64,000 nt of DNA from assembly GCF_000219625.1 (NCBI RefSeq), contig NC_018216.1, positions 2,108,001 through 2,172,000 on the forward strand, given 5' to 3'. How positions within the stretch are numbered: the first letter of the stretch is position 1; the number at the start of each line of letters is the position of its first letter. Shown here in pieces: positions 22,577 to 33,264 of the stretch. A program made the position numbers and the translations under genes. The notes under the pieces are model-generated. The model was given only the letters and a program-made list of their open reading frames with translations. It had not been told where the DNA came from and searched no databases. Source of the stretch: Zymoseptoria tritici IPO323. Taxonomy: Eukaryota; Ascomycota; Dothideomycetes; Mycosphaerellales; Mycosphaerellaceae.

Positions 22577-23612
22577 ATGAAGAACACATTCACTCTATTG
22601 ACCGCAGCCGTACTGGCCGGCGTGTCCTTCGTCACTGCCCATGGCGGCATCAGCCTTAAACATGAGCATGCTGGAGAAATGTTCAGCAAAGTCCATCGCG
22701 GGAAGTGCTACCCAGATGGCGTTGTCAACACTGGGAACTCAACAGGAGAGATGGTGACAGTAGGAGGTGGTACGTGTTGCACCAATGGTCGTTCTGTTTG
22801 GGAGTCTTGAGACTGATAGTTGGATGCAGAAAGCCTCTATCTGGCCTATCCTGACGAGTGCGAGACGACGGAGAATGCTATCGTTTACTTCACCGACATC
22901 TTTGGCGTCCAACTGCTCAATAACAGACTGTACGATCATGCCCCTCTCAACAAGCCATGGTCATTGCTGACAGTCTTTTCAGTCTCGCGGACAGCTTAGC
23001 CAAAGCGGGCTACTTCGTGGTGATGCCCGGTCAGTCATGTCGTACTTCCTCTCATGGCAACAGCTTCATTCTGATCTTGTTCCAGACTTGTTCAAAGGCG
23101 ATCCGGTCCCGGAGAACGCCCTTAGCGACCCGAACTCAACATTTGACTTCCCAGCCTGGCAGAAACGCCATCCTCAATCTGGCGTCGAAGCCATCATCGA
23201 CTCAACCCTAAGCTCCATGCGTACACAATACAATGTCTCCACCATCAGTTCCGTCGGCTACTGCTTCGGCGGTAAGTACGTCGCCCGCTACCTCGCCTCA
23301 GGCAAAGGCATCGACGCAGGTTTCACCGCGCACCCGTCCAACGTGCAAGCCGCGGAGTGGGAAGCCATTGCATCTCCCATCAGCATCGCGTTCGGCGCTC
23401 TTGATGAGTCCAGCACGCCGGAGAATCGGACGAATATCGAGGAGATCTTCATGGAGGGAAACAAGACGTATCAGACGGTATTGTATGCTGAAGCTGAGCA
23501 TGGGTTCGCGGTAAGGACGAATTTGACGAATAGGAAGAAGGCGTTTGCGCAGGAGAGTGCGTACTTTCAAGCGGTGCGTTGGTTCGATACGTGGGTCAAG
23601 GATGAGGAGTGA
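22577..23612 (+). CDS. Secreted dienelactone hydrolase-like alpha/beta hydrolase, four exons
   Basis: Exons are 22577-22769, 22830-22929, 22983-23029 and 23086-23612, giving 288 residues. A signal peptide (MKNTFTLLTAAVLAGVSFVTA) directs secretion. The dienelactone hydrolase core follows: FTDIFGV, FVVMPDLFKGDP, and the triad Cys173 in GYCFGG, Asp220 in FGALDES and His252 in EAEHGF. Family members open lactones from aromatic ring breakdown or act as broader esterases. Most fungal DLH proteins are cytosolic, so the signal peptide is notable. The true substrate is unknown. Confidence 0.9.
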
Positions 23613-23899
23613 TCGATTGATGTGGTAGTGATTCCAAGGGGAGCGTGATCTCCGTTCTCGTTCGTAGGACTGTGGCAAGGAGTGTTGCTTCAACATCCAA
23701 AGGGGTCAAACAGAGAGCGTCCATCAGATAGTATGAATGCCAGATCCCATCTCGAACTGGGGGTGCTGGAAAGAGGCTCAAGCAGACAATTCCTGAGCGT
23801 CTCAAAGCAGCTCAAGTAGTTTCCGCCATCGTATTCAACGACATCAACCGCGCGAACCACATCGAATCGATTCCATTAACGGCGCACACCACCGCCGAG

Positions 23900-24208
23900 A
23901 TGGCTGCTTTCCATGCTATGCCGCAAGAATCGCTCCACTTCGTGGGAGAGCACCACAGCCTCGAAGATCAGCTGAATCTGCTCCTCGTCCTGCCCGGGGC
24001 CACCCAATGCCCGCTGGGAAACGTGGGTAGGATAGGCAAGACTCTCTTCGTGTCGCACGTAATCAGCAACTACACCCTCCACGACTCGAGCTTTGACGAC
24101 ACTTCGGAGATCATTATGCCGGAACGATGGGACTCTACGAAAGAGTGCTTAAACCCGTCCGACACAATCGGCGTTTGGCAGCCGCTCCAGAGCGTGTTCA
24201 ATGGGTAA
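23900..24208 (+). CDS. Hypothetical protein, 102 residues
   Basis: The frame starts at an ATG in a good context (GCCGAGATGGCT) and has an ordinary composition (MAAFHAMPQESLHFVGEHH). There is no signal peptide, domain or intron. I do not recognise it. It could be a small real gene or chance in a GC-rich stretch. Confidence 0.4.
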   Translation: MAAFHAMPQESLHFVGEHHSLEDQLNLLLVLPGATQCPLGNVGRIGKTLFVSHVISNYTLHDSSFDDTSEIIMPERWDSTKECLNPSDTIGVWQPLQSVFNG

Positions 24209-24559
24209 AAGAGCAAGGCAGAGGCGAGCGCGAGACAACAGCCGACTTCACAAAGACCAGTATGCCGAAGACGATTCGTAATTGGAGGAGGAACGCAGTG
24301 CTGTGCGCGTGGTCGTTGCTCTAGAGTAATTCCAGATTGACCAATATGTGGAAGGGGAATCGATCGTACATCAGGAAGTGATCGTACAAGGAGTGCACGG
24401 ATCCTTGGATTATCCTGATGGATGTGACATCAGCTCCTCCCTGTCCATAATTAAACCATCGTGTCGGCTTCGGCACGTCGTCGTCTCGTGAATCCCCACC
24501 TCAGTCCTCGCACACAGCACTGAGACCAAGGAATCATTCGGCGAACAACAACAAGAATC
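24209..24559. other. Intergenic; promoter of the small secreted protein gene
   Basis: The last 120 bases contain an AT-rich TAATTAAAC element near 24449, which may serve as a TATA-like site for the next gene. Confidence 0.4.
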
Positions 24560-24908
24560 ATGCAGATCTTCCAGCTTGCAACTTTCTTGGCCATGGCCGT
24601 GTCAGCCATGGCGGGACTCAACATTGGTCCTGTAAGTACTGCTGCTCCCCTGCCTCTACCGTCGTTCCTCGACTGACAAGACCAAGAGCTGCCGCAAGGG
24701 TGGTAACTTCGGTCTTTGCTACGGAGTTGCAAACTCCCTCAAAGGATATCCGCGCGGAATGAGCCAGTCATGCGACAAGGTACACACAATTTGCCACGAC
24801 GTACAACCATCCGGCTAACGTTACCGTCTCTCAAAGTATTCTCCGTGCCATAACGGCGGGCCCTGTCAATTCAATGCCGGCAAAAGCGGCAGTGCACAAT
24901 GCCAGTGA
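24560..24908 (+). CDS. Small secreted six-cysteine protein, three exons (candidate effector or antimicrobial peptide)
   Basis: Exons are 24560-24631, 24687-24779 and 24837-24908; each is under 100 nt, so no long open frame betrays the gene. All junctions are phase 0. The introns have GTAAGT/CTGAC and GTACAC/CTAAC signals. The product has 78 residues: a signal peptide ending SAMA, then about 60 residues with six cysteines. The last part (YSPCHNGGPCQFN) resembles the CxNGGxC turn of EGF-like modules, though the domain is too short for a full EGF. The even cysteine number, small size and signal peptide fit apoplastic effectors and antimicrobial peptides. No family is recognised. Confidence 0.75.
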
Positions 24909-25770
24909 AGGGCAAGAGATCCTCCCGACAGTTTCCGTAAATCTTGCGAGGCCTGGAACCCACCGTGCAGCGAAGGCATTCGCCAGACACGTCAAAGTGG
25001 ACAGCCGGATTGAGATGCCAGGTCGAATGCGCGTGCCAGGAGGCCTCAGGAAGACCAGCACGGTTTGACCAGTTCGCTTGTCTCGCCAAAATTCGGAACG
25101 ATGCGCCAGAGAAGGCCGGAAAGACAGCTTCAGGGGTCCAGCCGGAATTGATATACATATGAGAGAAACCAGCGACGTGAAAAGAGCAGTATTGGAAGGA
25201 CAAGCAATTTCCGCGCGCTATCGAACATGCGTTGCCGCCCCATGTGCTGCAGGCCACGAGTTGTTGAGAACGAGTCGCAGTCAGACAATCGGACACCGGG
25301 CGCCTGATATCGGGATTGCATGTCAGAAGCAGCAGTGGGCGAGTGTCGACAGCCCCGAGAGATCGCCAGCTGTCCGACACTATCACCGAAGCCATAGCAC
25401 TTGTAGCATGAGATAGCGCCAGGGAGAAAGCCGAGGTCAGCTGTCGCTCCGGCCTGTATCAAATAGTCCGGCTCAAGATCCAAGATACCGCACTGACTGA
25501 CCCGACCTTCGATGCGCCTCGTGAATCTCAACCACATGATCGTGTGTCTATCGCAGCCACGATGCCTTGTCACCGAGCCAGAGTCTTGAGTGTGAGCCAT
25601 TTCGCCCAGCGGCATCCCATGCCCATCCGCCATAGAAGGCTTCTATCCAAAAGCTCTCCTTCGCGTAGTCGTAACAAGGTGTATCGGGTGTATCTGACGC
25701 TCCATCTCGTCTCAAGGGACTCTGCCACTCTTCGGCCGGGCACCTCACACTGTCATGATACTCGCAGCCA
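24909..25770. other. Intergenic, about 0.86 kb
   Basis: A 167-codon minus-strand frame (25130-25633) crosses this stretch, but its composition is odd and no domain is seen. I leave the region as non-coding. Confidence 0.45.
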
Positions 25771-26136
25771 TCACTTGCCCAGCTCTTTATTCAGCGCCGC
25801 CCTCTTTTCCTCCATCAACTTGATTAATTCCTCCTTCTTCTTTCCCATATGCTCCTTGCGATGCTGGTAGTAATACCACGACATTGGTGGCGTGATGAGG
25901 ATGAGCAACAGGCCGGTCCAGAATACTCCGTCAACTGGTTGTTCCTCTTTCGGCTCTGGGCGAGGCACATGGATGTATTGTGGTTCTGATGTCGGTCTTG
26001 ACTGCTGGAGTTGCGTGGACGAAGGTTGGGAAGTGGACTCGATTGCTGGAGATTGGCTTGAGTAGGTGGCTCGCGTGGGTCGTTGCAGGAGTCGCGCTCG
26101 AGACGACAAGAGGCGTGCTGTGCGTTGGACGTTCAT
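25771..26136 (-). CDS. Probable mitochondrial single-pass inner-membrane protein
   Basis: The 121-residue protein begins with an Arg-rich, acid-poor presequence (MNVQRTARLLSSRARLLQRP) that predicts mitochondrial import. A Pro/Gln-rich linker follows. One membrane segment lies at about residues 71-88 (VFWTGLLLILITPPMSWYYY). The tail is highly charged and helical (HMGKKKEELIKLMEEKRA). The layout resembles small respiratory-chain assembly factors or subunits, but I do not recognise the exact family. It has no introns. Confidence 0.75.
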   Translation of the reverse strand: MNVQRTARLLSSRARLLQRPTRATYSSQSPAIESTSQPSSTQLQQSRPTSEPQYIHVPRPEPKEEQPVDGVFWTGLLLILITPPMSWYYYQHRKEHMGKKKEELIKLMEEKRAALNKELGK

Positions 26137-26837
26137 TGTGTATATCGTGTGTTGTCGGCAGTGAACATGGGTTGAGGTGCGGTCGCATGTGGGCGTAAAA
26201 TGGTGATGTACAGATTGGAGGTATTCTAGTGCTTGGTGGAGCTTTCAAATTTCTTGATGACGATGAGTCGATGACACTCGGTCGCCCTTCGGTTCTCATC
26301 TCACGGCACACTTCTCTCCTTCCTTCGCGTCAACAATCCACCCCTGATGGCATGTCGCGTGAATCACATCAGCTCACCAACAAAGCATACACGATTCATA
26401 CAAGTGATCAACAGGCACACACACAATGAGGTTGCCGACTCCACCTGTTGCCGACGCCGCCTACAATGCCTCCTCGGCGGGCAGCCGCACACGCGTCCGA
26501 GTCCGATGCTGCTCTCCGTCTCACAGCCGCATTGCATCCATCGTGCGGAAGACGTGCAAGACGCGTGCTCGCCGTGCCCGCTCAGTAAGTAGGTAGGTAC
26601 TATCCGTGGACTGCCGGCAAGATGACCGCATGTGACGTTAGCTGTCCATGCAGAACGAGCAAAGAAGTGGACTCGCAGGGGTGCCAATCGAGACCTCGCG
26701 TAATGAAGATATCACAGTCTCGGCCTGCAGCGCAATAAGGCGTAAGTGAAGCTTCTCCATGATCACCTCAAGCTTTTCTTCATTCAAGGACACCCATTCT
26801 CCTTTCTATCAAGCCCACTTCAAGACAAGAAACGACA
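26137..26837. other. Shared upstream region of two divergent genes
   Basis: This separates the mitochondrial protein gene from the sulfite oxidase-type gene. No coding signal is seen. CT-rich sequence precedes the downstream ATG. Confidence 0.55.
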
Positions 26838-28584
26838 ATGGCACCAGCCATGGTGATGTCCGGAGCCATTGAGGACTTTCCTGCCAACGACCCTGCGCCA
26901 TACTTTGCGGAGGAGCGGCCGGGTTGGAGAGGATATGTGGAGTGGGAAAAGTATCCGGAGAAGAAGGCAGAGGCCGAGAAAGTACTCTCGCAGTACAAGT
27001 TTCCGACGCCGCCCGAGTTCCAGCTCGTGCCTTTGCCGAAGACGAATCCAGTGCTTGAGGGAGTGAGATGGAAGCAATACCATTATGCCATGGGCAAGAC
27101 TCTCAAGGATTTGCCAGCGATCAGCTGGAAGTATGTTCAGAAGGAGAAGTCGGAAGACATGTTGCATGTGCTACAGTTTCCTTACAATGGAGAGCCGCCT
27201 CGAGTACGCTGGAACGCGTGTCCAGGTCATCTTCTTCAGCTGATTATGATGTAGTCACGGCTCACTGACACCGAGTTCACACCCAACAAGGACTTCTTCG
27301 TCCGCAACCATGGCGGCGTGCCTGAGATCGATGATGACGCTTTCGAGCTGGAGCTGGATGGTCTGGTGAAGAATCCATCCAAACTGTCCCTTGCCGATCT
27401 CAAGAACGAGAATCTCTTCCCTCGCCACTCCCACGTTGTCACACTACAATGCGCCGGCACCCGTCGCCTCGAGCAGATTGCCATGTACCCTGGCGACGGC
27501 GACGAGCTTATCAACGCGCCTTGGGCTGAAGGCGCGATTGGCAACGCACGCTGGACCGGTGTTTACCTCAAGGACGTCATTGACCACTGCGGCGGTCTCT
27601 CTGGCGACCCAGAAACCACACACATAGAGTTCAGTGGAGCTGACACCTACTTCAAGAAGGGCAAGGTACAGAATTACCTAGTGAGCGTCCCCTGGCGCAA
27701 GGTCAAGTTCGAAGAAGTCATGCTCGCATGGGAGATGAACGGCGAGCCTCTCCCAAAGATCCACGGCGCGCCATTGAGAGTCGTGGTGTTTGGATACATT
27801 GGCGCTCGCAGCGTCAAGTGGCTGTACAAGATCAAGGCCATTACCGGACCTAGCGAAGCTCCGGTACAGAAGAAGGAGTACCTGTACTACACGCCTCAGA
27901 TTGGAAAGCAGAACGTGCAGTACTCCAACGGCTTCAGCATTCAGGAGATGCCGGTCAGCAGCGCAATCATGTCGCCGACAGACATGGATCAAATCGTTCA
28001 CGATGGCAGCATCTCGCTTCGAGGATGGGCATACTCCGGTGGTGAGTTCTCCGTTCATCGGCGTCTCCCGACTCTCGTTGCTAACTTCCTTCAGGAACCG
28101 GCGGCCATTGGCCCGAACGCGTCGAAGTCAGTGCCGATGGAGGCTCAGTCTGGTACGAAGTGCCCTTCGATAAGATGAGCACGAAGTACTACTATGGCTG
28201 GCGAACCTGGAGTATCGATGTGCCGGTCGAATACGAAGGCTGGCTGGAGTTCTGCTGCAGGACTTGGGACAACGCGCTGAACACCCAGCCGACTTTTGTC
28301 CGATCCGCTTGGTCAGTAGCCAGTATACACGGATTCGAAGACGGAGCGGTTGCTGACGATATTGTTGCAGGAACTGGGACCTCCACGTCACGAGCTCATG
28401 CCACCGCATCAAGGTGTACTCGATCAACCGCGCGCGAGCAGCGACGAGAAAGCGATTGGAGGAGATCGAGAGTCGGGGCTTGTCGATTGTGCCGATTACG
28501 CAGCCGCTGGAATTCGACTTGGAGACTGATGAGCATTACAAGAGAGTCATGGATGCGAAGAAAGGGAGGGATCCGGCTGAGTGA
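26838..28584 (+). CDS. Sulfite oxidase-type molybdenum enzyme without heme domain, four exons
   Basis: Exons are 26838-27203, 27255-28041, 28095-28311 and 28371-28584, giving 527 residues. The molybdopterin fold is clear: VRNHGGVPEID, then VVTLQCAGTRRLEQ whose Cys should ligate molybdenum, then GAPLRVVVFGYIGARSVKWL. The C-terminal dimerisation domain contains LRGWAYSGGTGGHWPERVEV. The enzyme should oxidise sulfite to sulfate. Like plant sulfite oxidase, it lacks the cytochrome b5 domain of the animal enzyme, so the electron acceptor may be oxygen. It has no plant-type C-terminal peroxisome signal. An N-terminal extension of about 120 residues precedes the core. A related Mo-oxidoreductase role is possible. 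Confidence 0.92.
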
Positions 28585-29009
28585 GGAATGAGCGTGGAAT
28601 TTCGACCGTGATATGTTGCGGTTGAACTAGACAGGATGGTGGAGCGCTTGCTAGTTGCTTGGAGTGCAGGGCTCTTCGTTCAGGAGCACGGGCTTTACGC
28701 ATAGCAGTGAAGATTCGTCTGAGCTTGCGTTTTTGCTAGTTGAAAACTATCAAGTGCTTGCTATCTGCCTTCAATGAGCATGAAAGCCATGGCCTGCTTG
28801 GCGTGAGCTCCCGCAGTTGTTCTTTGAGCATGCATTTGCTTTCTTTGCTTTCAAAGTACGCTTGTGTCTCATCGAACACAACGGAGAGCCTCCATTGGCA
28901 ACAGTCTTTGTTCTGTCTCGGGTATGCCACACCATTGCGATGCTTTCATCTATGCTTGCCCTATCCGGACGCTATACAACAGCTTGAACGCTCAAAAAAC
29001 GTTGGCTTT
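28585..29009. other. Intergenic between convergent genes
   Basis: The stretch holds the 3' flanks of the sulfite oxidase-type gene and galactokinase. It is T-rich from 28700 to 28900. Nothing else was found. Confidence 0.55.
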
Positions 29010-30634
29010 TCACAAAGAACTCCTCCCATCCACCTCAAATACCGCACTCCCGCTTCCTGGCTTCGACACCACAATCGCCTCGCTCAGCTTCTCCTCCGTG
29101 ATATCCGGGAACTTCTTCTTGTAGTATTCGTGTATCCACTTCTGCTTCACAAACTCCACCTTGTCCTCCGGAACCAGATGCACCGAACATCCACCCCAGC
29201 CCGCACCCGTTAGTCGACTTCCATACGATCCCGCCGAACGCGCCAGATTGCACAGCTCATCGAGCTCGGGACAGCTGTTGTCGTATACATCGCGACACGA
29301 CTCTTGCGTCTCATTCAGCAGCTCACCCAGCGCCTGCAGCAGTTCCGTGTTCTCCTTGTCTGTTTGCGGCGGCGAGGAAGTGAGGAGGTCCATGAACTTC
29401 AGCACGCGACTCGCTTCGCTGAAGACGTGGAGTGCTCGTTGTCGGAGCATGAACTTCTCCGCGCGGATTGGGAATTTGCTCATGTACTTCTGCTCCAGCT
29501 CTGCCACGCTCAAACCCGTGATCTCGGAAAGCTGCTCGCGCGTGTAACCTTCTGTTTGTGGGAGGTACTCGTCGACTTTCGCGATGAGGTCTTGAAGTTG
29601 CTTCTGAAAGTCTTCCTTCGGCACGCTGTGATTGTCCGCGATTCCTTCTCGCTCTTGCATGTATGTGTCGTGGAAGCCTCGCAGACTGATGCCGAGGGGA
29701 CCTGCGTCTGATGGGAGTTGTTTGAGGCGGAAGATCTTCGATAGGACGAGAGCTGCGAGTGTGACTTCGACAACGCGGAGGTTGTAGCAGACGGGCCCAG
29801 TGGTGTGCTTGTCCGCTTGAACGAAGGATTGGGCAATGACGAATGTGAGTGGTGACTTGAGCTCCGGGAAGGCAATGTTCTTCGCGGAGAGTTGTGGTAC
29901 GAACGACACGTATAGTGCTGAGCCTTGTAGTGGGAAGACCGAGGCCGACTGATCCATTCCTCCGCTGTTGACGCCGACTGCTCGCTCGGAGACAATGGCC
30001 AGCTCCACGAGCTCTTTCTTATCCACCCGATCTTCTCCGTTGGCCTTCATGACTGCCAACGCACTTGCACAGACGAATGCCGCGCTGCTTGATAGACCAC
30101 CGCCTGAGGGTACTGATCCGTCCGCGAGGATATCCATTCCAATACTTGACTTGAACTCTTTCTGCTTCTTGCGGAGAAGCTCTGTTGCTCCTGAGAGCCC
30201 TGATTTGAAGTAGTTCGTCCATTCGAGTGTTGAAGAATCGATGTGAACGTCGCCAGTGTCAGGGATATCGAAGGATCGCGTCTCGAACTTCTGGGGGTTG
30301 ACGTTGGTAAGGTGGATTGTGCTTGGTCCGGACTCTTTCTTATGGACTGAGACTGCGAGGAGAACGTCGGCCGTAATGGCCATGGGAATGACTTCGTAAA
30401 GGGAGTAATCAATGTGCTGTATCCGTATTAGCTCAATGTTCGTGTCTTGCTCTTGTTCGTAGCCCTGACCTCGCCGATGATGTTCACTCTGCCTGGGCTT
30501 CTCGAGACAAAGTCTGGTGTCTTGCCATATGTGTCCTTGAACTTGCTCAGCAGCTTGTTCCATCGTGTCTTCTGGCTCTCGAGAGCGTCGCTTGGGTATA
30601 TGTCCGCCAGAGACTTAGTCGTTGGAACATCCAT
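29010..30634 (-). CDS. GAL1: Galactokinase, two exons
   Basis: Exons are 30634-30470 and 30416-29010. The 53-nt intron cuts precisely within the galactokinase signature: splicing rebuilds GRVNIIGEHIDYS. The product has 523 residues, the usual fungal length. The ATP-binding GHMP motif is SVPSGGGLSSSAAF, and the C-terminal block is LTGAGWGGCSVHLVPEDKV. The enzyme makes galactose-1-phosphate from galactose and ATP, the first step of the Leloir pathway. No other GAL genes lie in this window. Confidence 0.95.
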
Positions 30635-31215
30635 CTTTTTTGATCGGCTTGTGACAGCTCGAGTCCGCGATGTGGAGCTGTATCAAATCTTCGTGTCGGT
30701 GTTGCGTGAGGGTCGCGTTGAGGTGTTGAAAGTGCACGAGAATGAAGTAGCTTGGTTCGAATTTTTTGGCAACGAGTCGCGTGATAGTTGAGCGACGGTG
30801 TTGTCGAGGAGTTGAATCATTTATTTCATTCTGGAGCTCGTCATGCTAGAACTACAACGATCGTGCAATGTGGAGAGATTCACCCCACACGGAAGTGGAG
30901 GAGTCGTCAATGGCACCCGACATTGGCTCCCTCCTCCACATGCCGCTGCTCCCATTTGACTTCATCGTTCATGCATCAGTCTACGCTTCTATCGTTACAC
31001 TCCCTTGATCTGAATCATGCTAATCCTGCTCAGCGCTGCTTCCGCTTGACACCATACATTCATGTATAGGTCTACGCTTGTATCGCTATGCTCCGCACGT
31101 CTTCTTCAGAACCATGCTTCTCCTCCTCGTTCGATGCCTCTTCCGGTGAGTCGTGTTCCCTTGCGGCATTCGCTGTGCTCGCGTCGTTCTCAATGTTGCT
31201 CTCAGCGCCAACCTG
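30635..31215. other. Intergenic; galactokinase promoter and 3' flank of the zinc-cluster gene
   Basis: No coding signal is seen. A near-repeat of the phrase TACGCTT(C/G)TATCG occurs twice, near 30984 and 31073, with similar flanks, suggesting a small local duplication. Confidence 0.45.
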
Positions 31216-31642
31216 CTAGCCGGTCGCGCCTGCTCCGCCAGTGTTGGCGGAGCCAGAACCATTGCCAGTGGAAGCGGCGGCGGCTGAGGGAGGCTGCGTT
31301 CCCTGGCTGAGAATTGTTAGTTTACCTGCGCGTAAGAGCAAAGGCGTGCGAGGCAATCTATACTCACTAGACGCAGTTTTGCGGACGACCAACTGTGATG
31401 CACCGTTCACATGGACGCGCGCCATCGCACTTGCGGTGACCTCTCTTGCATTCGGTGCAGCGGCTTGGACAACGGCCACCTGACTTCGAGGTCGGCTTCT
31501 TCGGTGGAGGCGGTGGTGGCGGCGGCGGAGCGCGCTTCTTCTTGGTGATGCCATTCTTCTTGCCCTTGCTGAGTAGCCTCCCGCCCTTATAAAGGCTGCC
31601 GTTGCGCCTCACGATTCTGTTGGGGTTCTTGGTCCTGGCCAT
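31216..31642 (-). CDS. Mini Zn(II)2Cys6 zinc-cluster protein, two exons
   Basis: Exons are 31642-31368 and 31306-31216; the 61-nt intron (GTGAGT, CTAAC, CTCAG) avoids a TAG at its border. The product has 121 residues. The six cysteines fit C-x2-C-x6-C-x5-C-x2-C-x8-C (CTECKRGHRKC onward), the Gal4-type binuclear cluster. Before it lie nine prolines in a row and a very basic N-terminus (MARTKNPNRIVRR). After it is a Gly/Ala/Ser tail. There is no middle-homology or activation domain, so it would bind DNA without the usual regulatory body. It may act as a competitor or partner of full-length factors. A longer 5' coding part is not supported. Confidence 0.75.
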
Positions 31643-33264
31643 GGCTATGCTTTGCGGAGTTTGGTGTTCGATCGGGGCGTTGTTGAGGATGCGGGAGATT
31701 GGCGATGCGTGCTTCTTTGAGGCTGCAGGATCTTCAGACTCTGTAAGAGACGATGTTGCTGGAGAGCTTGAGACTGTGTGAGAGAGAGAGACTGTGCAAA
31801 AGAGAGAGATTGTGGAAGAGAGGCGTGTTGAGCTGTCGAGGGTGAAGGAGACTGAAGAAATGAACCTGTACAAACGAAGCCTCTGACGATCTTCAACAAG
31901 AACTTTCCGCTGGCGAGCAGCGAGCTGATCCTCAGCCACTGGCGACCCCGCTGCCGTGATGGAGAATCGTCGAACGATCAATCCATCTCGTGGATGGTCT
32001 CCCCGGTGTGCAGAAGGTCGATGTCTCGGAAGCTTGCTCTTCGTCAATCGTCGTATCGTTGGTGAAGGACTTGTTGCGCTCGAGTGCCGCTTCAAAACGC
32101 TCCACAGCATCGTAGGATTAATCGTCGCCATATTGCTGGTTATACGATACACAGACAGACCAACAAAACATGCTTGTTGAACAGCGCCGTCCTCGACAAG
32201 ACAAGACGCCCACCCTCTTACTCAGGCCGTCAATATCCTCATCCGTAGTCCACCGAGCGAACAGTATCCTCCTCGTTCTCAATCAACGTCCGGCACTGCT
32301 CTGCTACCCTCCTCATACCGATGCATGTTCTTCTTCTCAAGCAGCCCTGCCTCGTCTCCTTCTCGAGCACTGCTTCTCCTATTTCTCATGCGTTGCTCTC
32401 TTTCTTCGTATGCATCGCTCCTCCTTGTCTGTATGCATCGTAGCCACCCCTTCCATAATGAGTCCCGACACAATCTTCTGCATGATGAGCACGTGAATAC
32501 TTCAATCTCCATCGAGTGAAGCAACGTGTGGCGCATGCAATTGGCGCGTGATCGAACAGCCCCTTTCGATTCTGCAGCTGGAGCTTGAAAAGCCTGCCAG
32601 CCGTTTCGTCGTCTTCCGTCCCCCTCTCATCACCACCACCGTCTCTTCTCCACCAACATCGACACCCACTTGCGCCCATCACCAGCGCACAAAGCCATTG
32701 TCGAACGTTCTTCCTTCCCTTCTTTGTCTTCAACGACACCGTGTCTTTGCAGACACCCCGTTGCCGCTGGGCCACCGCACAATCCACCTTGATAAGCACC
32801 CATCTTCACAACCTCGCGCTTCGAATACTCCTCATCGTACTGCGCGCCGGTGTGAGTGCTCTAGCAAGAGTCTCATCCTCATCGATCGCAGCGTCGACAT
32901 CGGTTCGTTCCAATTCCATTGCTTGATCGTCCACATCGCCACAACGCTGACCTTCATCCGCAGTCTCTCGAAGACCAGCCATTGTCCCATTGAGTCAAGA
33001 CAGACCACGCGACCACACGACTCTTCACTTCCAACAACAACGCCATTGTCGCGTCAAGTCGACGACACCTTCACCGACCGCCGTCACAGCACACGACACA
33101 CCTTTGCCGCCCTCGAGCTTCCTTTAAAGCGTCCAGCCGTGACGATCGCACATCAAACACAAATCTTCCGGTACACTCGAGTCCACCACTTTTCCTGCAC
33201 AAGCACATTACTGACTTCCGTCTCAAAGACCTCCTTCTCAAAGACCAGCAACGCTTTCATCAAG
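31643..33264. other. Long region between divergent genes with pyrimidine-rich leader sequence
   Basis: Around 31740-31860 the strand is rich in GAGAGA tracts, which is a CT-rich leader for the minus-strand zinc-cluster gene. From 32548 to 33264 the frame upstream of the GT2 start is open without stops, but it is Ser/Thr/His-rich and C-rich, as expected of a fungal 5' leader. I see no separate gene. Confidence 0.5.

Noticed and set aside
25130..25633. 167-codon minus-strand open frame
   Set aside because: Its amino-acid mix is atypical, it has no domain, and no better spliced form was found.
25667..25680. AGTCGTAACAAGGT, identical to part of the conserved 3' end of 18S rRNA
   Set aside because: The match ends after 14 bases and the flanks are unrelated, so it is chance and not an rRNA gene.
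32548..33264. Open frame upstream of the GT2 start that would add 239 residues
   Set aside because: It begins at a GTG, is Ser/Thr/His-rich and lacks domain character; it looks like a C-rich leader.
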